Shown here one piece after another: positions 6,651-9,328 of a stretch of 9,328 nt of DNA. Position numbers and translations under genes: made by a program. The notes below the pieces were generated by a model. It saw only the letters and a list, made by a program, of their open reading frames with translations, did not search any database and had not been told where the DNA came from. How positions within the stretch are numbered: the stretch's first letter is position 1; each line of letters opens with the position of its first letter. Origin of the DNA: JAMCXS01 sp046705545 (GTDB lineage: Bacteria > Acidobacteriota > Terriglobia > UBA7540); contig JBJKQF010000272.1 in the NCBI GenBank assembly GCA_046705545.1, positions 1 to 9,328 of the forward strand, given 5' to 3'.

Positions 6651-7283
6651 GCCGGTAAGCAGGTTCTTCATGACGGCGCTCTCGGATAGTTTTGTGGGGA
6701 GGCCAATGTTTGAGCCCGGCACGAGCATCTTGATGAACCTATTAAAAGACCAGCTATAGGGATAGGTCACGGTCACTTTGGTGCCGAAAATGGCGACGGG
6801 TGACCCGCCAGAAGGCGTATAGGTATAGCCATACTCGCGATCGATCGTCACGTTGATACCGTTTGCGCAGGTGTAGCTCCATGTCATGTAGCCGGTGTAG
6901 GTGAGTGAAGTCGGATCAACGCAGGAAGAGTCTACGCCCGCGTTCGTCATGTAATTTGCCACGGCTTTGGCGGCCGCCTGGATCGAGCAGGGGATTAAGC
7001 TGGTGCAGGTGATGTCGCTTATATTGGTGGAGACCGCGATCCGCGCACCTTCACGCGCGGCATTCGCTTCCTTTTGCTTCAGATTAAAAGCGCCGCCAAA
7101 TTCGATGATTCCCACCACAAAGACCAGCAGGAAAGGCAGGGACAGAGCAAACTCCAGAAGTTGCGCTCCCTCAGTTCCAGAGGCTGCGTGGAAAAGACAC
7201 ATTTTCTTGTGCACCTGCAAGCCGGACTCCTGCTGCGATGCCATGTGAAAACCTTTTCGCGTTCGAGACCGTAATCTCATCAT
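6648..7283 (-). CDS. TadE-like minor pilin (second gene of the pilin operon)
   Basis: The protein has 211 residues from ATG 7283. After a basic leader it shows the TadE motif EGAQLLEFALSLPFLLVFVV (about 38-57), then IEFGGAF and NAAREGARIAV at about 74-84. The Gly39-AQLL-Glu44-Phe45 arrangement fits the Flp/TadE prepilin peptidase consensus, cleavage after Gly with Glu at +5. The mature protein would be a minor pilin with a hydrophobic N-terminal helix and an extracytoplasmic domain containing several cysteines. The start overlaps the upstream TGA in an ATGA junction and is preceded by GGGAGG at a 6-base spacing. A TTG two codons earlier (7289) and Met14 (after AAAAGG) are alternatives; Met14 would give a more usual leader length. 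It is translationally coupled to the gene before it. Confidence 0.88.
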   Translation of the reverse strand: MMRLRSRTRKGFHMASQQESGLQVHKKMCLFHAASGTEGAQLLEFALSLPFLLVFVVGIIEFGGAFNLKQKEANAAREGARIAVSTNISDITCTSLIPCSIQAAAKAVANYMTNAGVDSSCVDPTSLTYTGYMTWSYTCANGINVTIDREYGYTYTPSGGSPVAIFGTKVTVTYPYSWSFNRFIKMLVPGSNIGLPTKLSESAVMKNLLTG

Positions 7284-7855
7284 GGACAACCTCCCGACGG
7301 CTGGTTTTCAAGGCGCATCTGAGCCTGGACTGGAATATCGATAGTTGTGGCTCGCAGGGTTGTGAACGGGATTTCCAATTGCAGGGGGTAGCTGAACTTG
7401 ATAACGACCCCGCACTGTTGCGGGTAGGTGTTTTCCAGATAGACTGCCTGCTGGCAGTAATTCAGGACCTTACTCGGGTCCAGGCTGTCGGCCTTTAACA
7501 CCGGCACGACATAATTGTTGAAAGCGTTGGTATTCGAGGAGCATGAAGTGGTCGGCGTGTCAGCGTAAGTGTTCCCCGCGGCATAGGAATTTGGCAGCAC
7601 AGCGTAGCGGACGCCCTCCCGGGCCGCCCGAGTTATGGTTGCGTAGACATTGTAGGCCCGTCCCATCCATACGATGCCCAAGAGAAGCGCCAATAGGAGA
7701 GGAGCCACGAGCGCAAATTCAAACAGTTCGGCGCCCCGATCGGATTCGGCTATCGCGGTGAAGATCTTGACCCAAGAAAAGGCGGGAAGTCGGAGGCGCT
7801 TGAAGAGCTTGAGGATTCCCTTCGGATTGTGTGTCTTGCGGGCGCACGCTTTCAT
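7280..7855 (-). CDS. TadE-like minor pilin (first gene of the pilin operon)
   Basis: The protein has 191 residues from ATG 7855. A basic leader of about 41 residues precedes DRGAELFEFALVAPLLLALL, then RAAREGVRYAVLP at about 76-88. Gly41-AELF-Glu46-Phe47 matches the prepilin processing pattern, and the membrane helix spans about 43-67. The extracytoplasmic part has an odd number of visible cysteines in SCSSN, NYCQQ, QQCGV and near the C-terminus. An in-frame ATG at 7870 would add five residues but has no ribosome binding site; ATG 7855 is preceded by GGAGG with a 4-base gap, so I prefer it. It is the likely promoter-proximal gene of a three-gene operon. The core Tad secretion genes are not upstream of it in the window; instead there is an IS630-type fragment. 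Confidence 0.88.
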   Translation of the reverse strand: MKACARKTHNPKGILKLFKRLRLPAFSWVKIFTAIAESDRGAELFEFALVAPLLLALLLGIVWMGRAYNVYATITRAAREGVRYAVLPNSYAAGNTYADTPTTSCSSNTNAFNNYVVPVLKADSLDPSKVLNYCQQAVYLENTYPQQCGVVIKFSYPLQLEIPFTTLRATTIDIPVQAQMRLENQPSGGCP

Positions 7856-7880
7856 GGTCCCTCCATCCATGAGTCGTTTC

Positions 7881-7903
7881 GCCAGATATTGAAACCTTCT
7901 GGC
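7881..7903. repeat. Inverted repeat upstream of the pilin operon, possible operator
   Basis: GCCAGA at 7881-7886 and TCTGGC at 7898-7903 are perfect inverted arms separated by 11 bases. The dyad lies 26-48 bases before the preferred start of the first pilin gene. The spacing of about one and a half helical turns between arm centres suits a dimeric regulator, but no regulator gene is nearby and the arms are short. A weak hairpin in the leader is the alternative. Confidence 0.35.
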
Positions 7904-8028
7904 AAAATCGCGGTTGAATAACGCTATCTCGTCACGCTCGCTTTCAGTTGATAAAAGGCGACAGTCGGGCTGGCTTAACTGCCGTCAAGAACGGTTTGCC
8001 TAAAATGCTGATGCACGATGTCTTCCAA

Positions 8029-8071
8029 ACGGTGGGAAAAATACCGTCATATATAATTGCGCATACGGTGG
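8029..8071 (+). promoter_or_regulatory. TATAAT box flanked by ACGGT repeats upstream of the IS630 fragment
   Basis: A perfect -10 hexamer TATAAT sits at 8052-8057, 35 bases before the transposase-type ATG. The -35 position holds only CGGTGG-like sequence, so basal strength is doubtful. ACGGTGG at 8029-8035 and 8065-8071 are direct repeats flanking the box, with ACCGT at 8043-8047 in inverted orientation between them. The arrangement could be a promoter with operator sites; it could also be chance. Confidence 0.3.
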
Positions 8072-8075
8072 AACT

Positions 8076-8101
8076 GTGGTTTGATGGTGCCATGAAACCA
8101 C
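8076..8101 (+). repeat. 26-base near-perfect palindrome over the transposase start codon
   Basis: GTGGTTT at 8076-8082 pairs with AAACCAC at 8095-8101. After one G/G mismatch, ATGG at 8084-8087 pairs with CCAT at 8090-8093 around a two-base centre. The arms give 11 paired positions in 26 bases. The start codon 8092-8094 is inside the 3' arm, so the mRNA hairpin would bury the initiation region. As DNA it would be a symmetric protein-binding site. Confidence 0.6.
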
Positions 8102-8595
8102 TGACTCTGGTTGACTCGCCCGCCGTGGTCATGGCTCTCCAAGCCGAGATTCGCCGCTCCCGGGAATCCCGGTATGATCAGCGCTTGCACGGAGTGCTGC
8201 TAGTTGCTCAGGCAATGTCCTGCCCGGAGGTTGGCCGCCTGTTGGGGGTTGCGCCGCGCACAGTGGAATACTGGGTTCGACGTTTTGAAGAGCGTGGATT
8301 GGATGGCCTGGCGGAGGAAAGACGACGCGGGCGGCCCGCGAGACTGAGCGACATGCAACTCCGGGATGTGGAGGCTCTGCTGCGGCAGGCGCCACCCGAT
8401 GGTGACCTGGGCCAAGCAACGTGGGATGGAAAGGCTCTCAAGGCTTGGCTCGCGCGACGCTACGGAGTCCGCTTAGGAGTGCGTCAATGCCAGCGCATGC
8501 TTCGACAATTCGCTTTCCCCAGGCTTGAACCCTACCCATTGACTGTACGTGCTGGCTCCAATGCGCGAAAGACGAGCAAGAAACTCCAGGCGTAA
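8092..8595 (+). pseudogene. IS630-type transposase, DNA-binding half only
   Basis: From ATG 8092 the product is 167 residues. Residues about 40-72 form a helix-turn-helix of the IS630/Tc1-mariner type, with the segments AMSCPEVGRLLGVAP and RTVEYWVRRFEERGLDGL. The Arg-rich linker RRRGRPARLS follows at 78-86. A second winged-helix segment, including LKAWLARRYGVRLGVRQCQR, lies at about 90-140. The end, LEPYPLTVRA and KKLQA, matches where IS630 first frames usually stop or shift into the catalytic frame. No DDE catalytic domain follows in any plus frame, so transposition activity is not expected. It is either a remnant or a stand-alone DNA-binding protein. The upstream TTG at 7948 would add 48 unrelated residues and is unlikely. 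No clear Shine-Dalgarno site is seen, and the start lies in a palindrome. Confidence 0.75.
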
Positions 8596-9051
8596 AATAT
8601 TGGTGCGGCACGTAAGCTTGCGCAATGTAATATGGCGTGTAGTCCCATTGCGATCAGAAACTAGCGGCAAGCCGTTTGCATGGCGCGCAAAACTTTTCGC
8701 GAGTTTAGTCGCTAGTGAATGACTATATTGGCAAATAGCCCAATCATTATGAATAACGTAGCAGGAATACCCCTTGACGGACAAGGGGAGATACTAGGCC
8801 AATAAGTAACTTAATTGCTTAGAGTTAAGAATCTCCAAGACCCAGCCTCCTCAACTGGTTTCCCGTCCCGTTTATTCCATTTAGAATCATAGCCTTCAGG
8901 AACCCGGGATTGGACATACTAAAGTCCTAGACCCTGCGTTCATTGCGGAAGGTCATCGATAACCATATGGTGAAGGCCATGGGGACTGGGCAGGGAACCC
9001 CTACCCAGCAGGGCGCGCTAGCAGGCAAAGAAAAGCGGAGAATGTGGGTAG
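8596..9051. other. Gene-free, AT-richer stretch
   Basis: These 456 bases contain no open frame I can support. The part from about 8700 to 8900 is visibly richer in A and T than the genes on either side. It contains a strong hairpin (8770-8788) and the short inverted pair CTTAA/TTAAG near 8810-8830. It may be decayed mobile-element DNA; I recognise no terminal repeat or catalytic remnant. Confidence 0.5.
8770..8788. repeat. 7-bp perfect hairpin in the gene-free stretch
   Basis: CCCCTTG at 8770-8776 and CAAGGGG at 8782-8788 enclose the loop ACGGA. Neither strand has a T-run after the stem, so it is a poor intrinsic terminator by itself. It could end read-through from the IS630 fragment or be part of a small structured RNA. 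Confidence 0.45.
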
Positions 9052-9328
9052 ATGAACAAGAACTTCTACGCCCTTCTAATTGCGCCTGGAGCCCACGGCA
9101 AGATCCACAAGATCCAAGTCCCTTTTTATATTGTTCCGTTAGTCCTCGGCTTTGCCGTGATGGGCGTGCTCTTGGTAGCAGGTCTGGCGACCAGCTACGC
9201 TCGGATGCTCGTGAAAGTTTCGAATTACAACACGGTCCGAAGCGAGCGCGAGACCCTAAAGAAGCAGTACCAGAGCCTGGAGGAGCAGATTAGCCGTGCC
9301 AACATCAAGTTGAATTCGCTACAGTCGC
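9052..9328 (+). CDS. Membrane-anchored coiled-coil protein, N-terminal part (possible M23 peptidase), cut by window end
   Basis: The frame is open from ATG 9052 to the window edge, giving 92 residues without a stop. It begins MNKNFYALLIAPGAHGKIHK, then has one membrane segment at about 25-49 (PFYIVPLVLGFAVMGVLLVA). From about 55 a charged, heptad-like coiled coil follows (RETLKKQYQSLEEQISRANI). A short cytoplasmic tail, one helix and a periplasmic coiled coil are the usual N-terminal layout of M23-type peptidoglycan endopeptidases and of FtsB/L- or MreC-like envelope proteins. The opening sequence style reminds me of M23 proteins, but the catalytic domain would lie past the window, so this is a guess. 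GGAG at 9037-9040 is a distant, weak ribosome binding site. An overlapping frame at 8943-9293 is not coding. Confidence 0.72.
   Translation, partial: MNKNFYALLIAPGAHGKIHKIQVPFYIVPLVLGFAVMGVLLVAGLATSYARMLVKVSNYNTVRSERETLKKQYQSLEEQISRANIKLNSLQS

Noticed and set aside
8560..8721. A 53-residue frame in a different phase overlapping the end of the transposase-type gene, considered as a frameshifted catalytic half.
   Set aside because: Its sequence is short and Arg-rich and has no DDE-type motif, so it does not support a programmed frameshift.
8473..8784. A 103-residue minus-strand frame across the end of the IS fragment and the gap.
   Set aside because: It straddles the transposase-type gene and non-coding DNA, has no ribosome binding site that I can see and no recognisable motif.
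8943..9293. A closed 116-residue plus-strand frame at the right end.
   Set aside because: It overlaps in another frame the better candidate from 9052, which has a clear membrane helix and coiled coil; the 8943 frame has neither.
1..9328. CRISPR arrays or long tandem repeats.
   Set aside because: No regularly spaced repeat-spacer pattern is visible; all repeats found are short inverted pairs.

Overview
The window reads as a piece of bacterial chromosome of moderately high GC. Gene families and style (a Tad-type pilin cluster with large TadG-like protein, an ATP-grasp/alpha-E/transglutaminase operon, a membrane-anchored coiled-coil protein resembling M23 peptidase N-termini, IS630-type DNA) are what I would expect from a soil Acidobacteriota. 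That placement is an inference from style; no rRNA or marker gene is present to confirm it.

Layout. (1) 251-1201, minus: a BadF/BadG-type sugar kinase, probably for N-acetylglucosamine. (2) 1311-1465, plus: a tRNA-Arg(ACG) gene with its own good promoter. (3) 1567-4986, minus: a tightly packed three-gene operon, transcribed in the order circularly permuted ATP-grasp enzyme, alpha-E protein, transglutaminase-like protein. The gene joints overlap or nearly touch, and a strong ribosome binding site sits at the alpha-E joint. (4) 4987-5369: a 383-base gene-free gap rich in inverted repeats, including an attenuator- or terminator-like set of alternating arms. (5) 5370-7855, minus: a second tight operon of two TadE-like minor pilins and one TadG-like protein. 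(6) 7856-8091: a divergent intergenic region with a 23-base inverted repeat on the pilin side and short ACGGT repeats around a TATAAT box on the other. (7) 8092-8595, plus: the DNA-binding half of an IS630-type transposase with no catalytic half after it. Its start codon lies inside a 26-base palindrome. (8) 8596-9051: an AT-richer gene-free stretch with one strong hairpin. (9) 9052 to the end, plus: the N-terminus of a membrane-anchored coiled-coil protein cut by the window edge.

How it fits together. The ATP-grasp/alpha-E/transglutaminase set is a known but biochemically uncharacterised system, predicted from comparative genomics to make and process a peptide. It is the best candidate here for undescribed biology. 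The Tad genes encode minor pilins and an associated envelope protein, but none of the secretion machinery (ATPase, secretin, platform proteins) is in the window. The IS630 fragment and the AT-rich gap mark a likely rearrangement point between the pilin operon and the next chromosomal gene.
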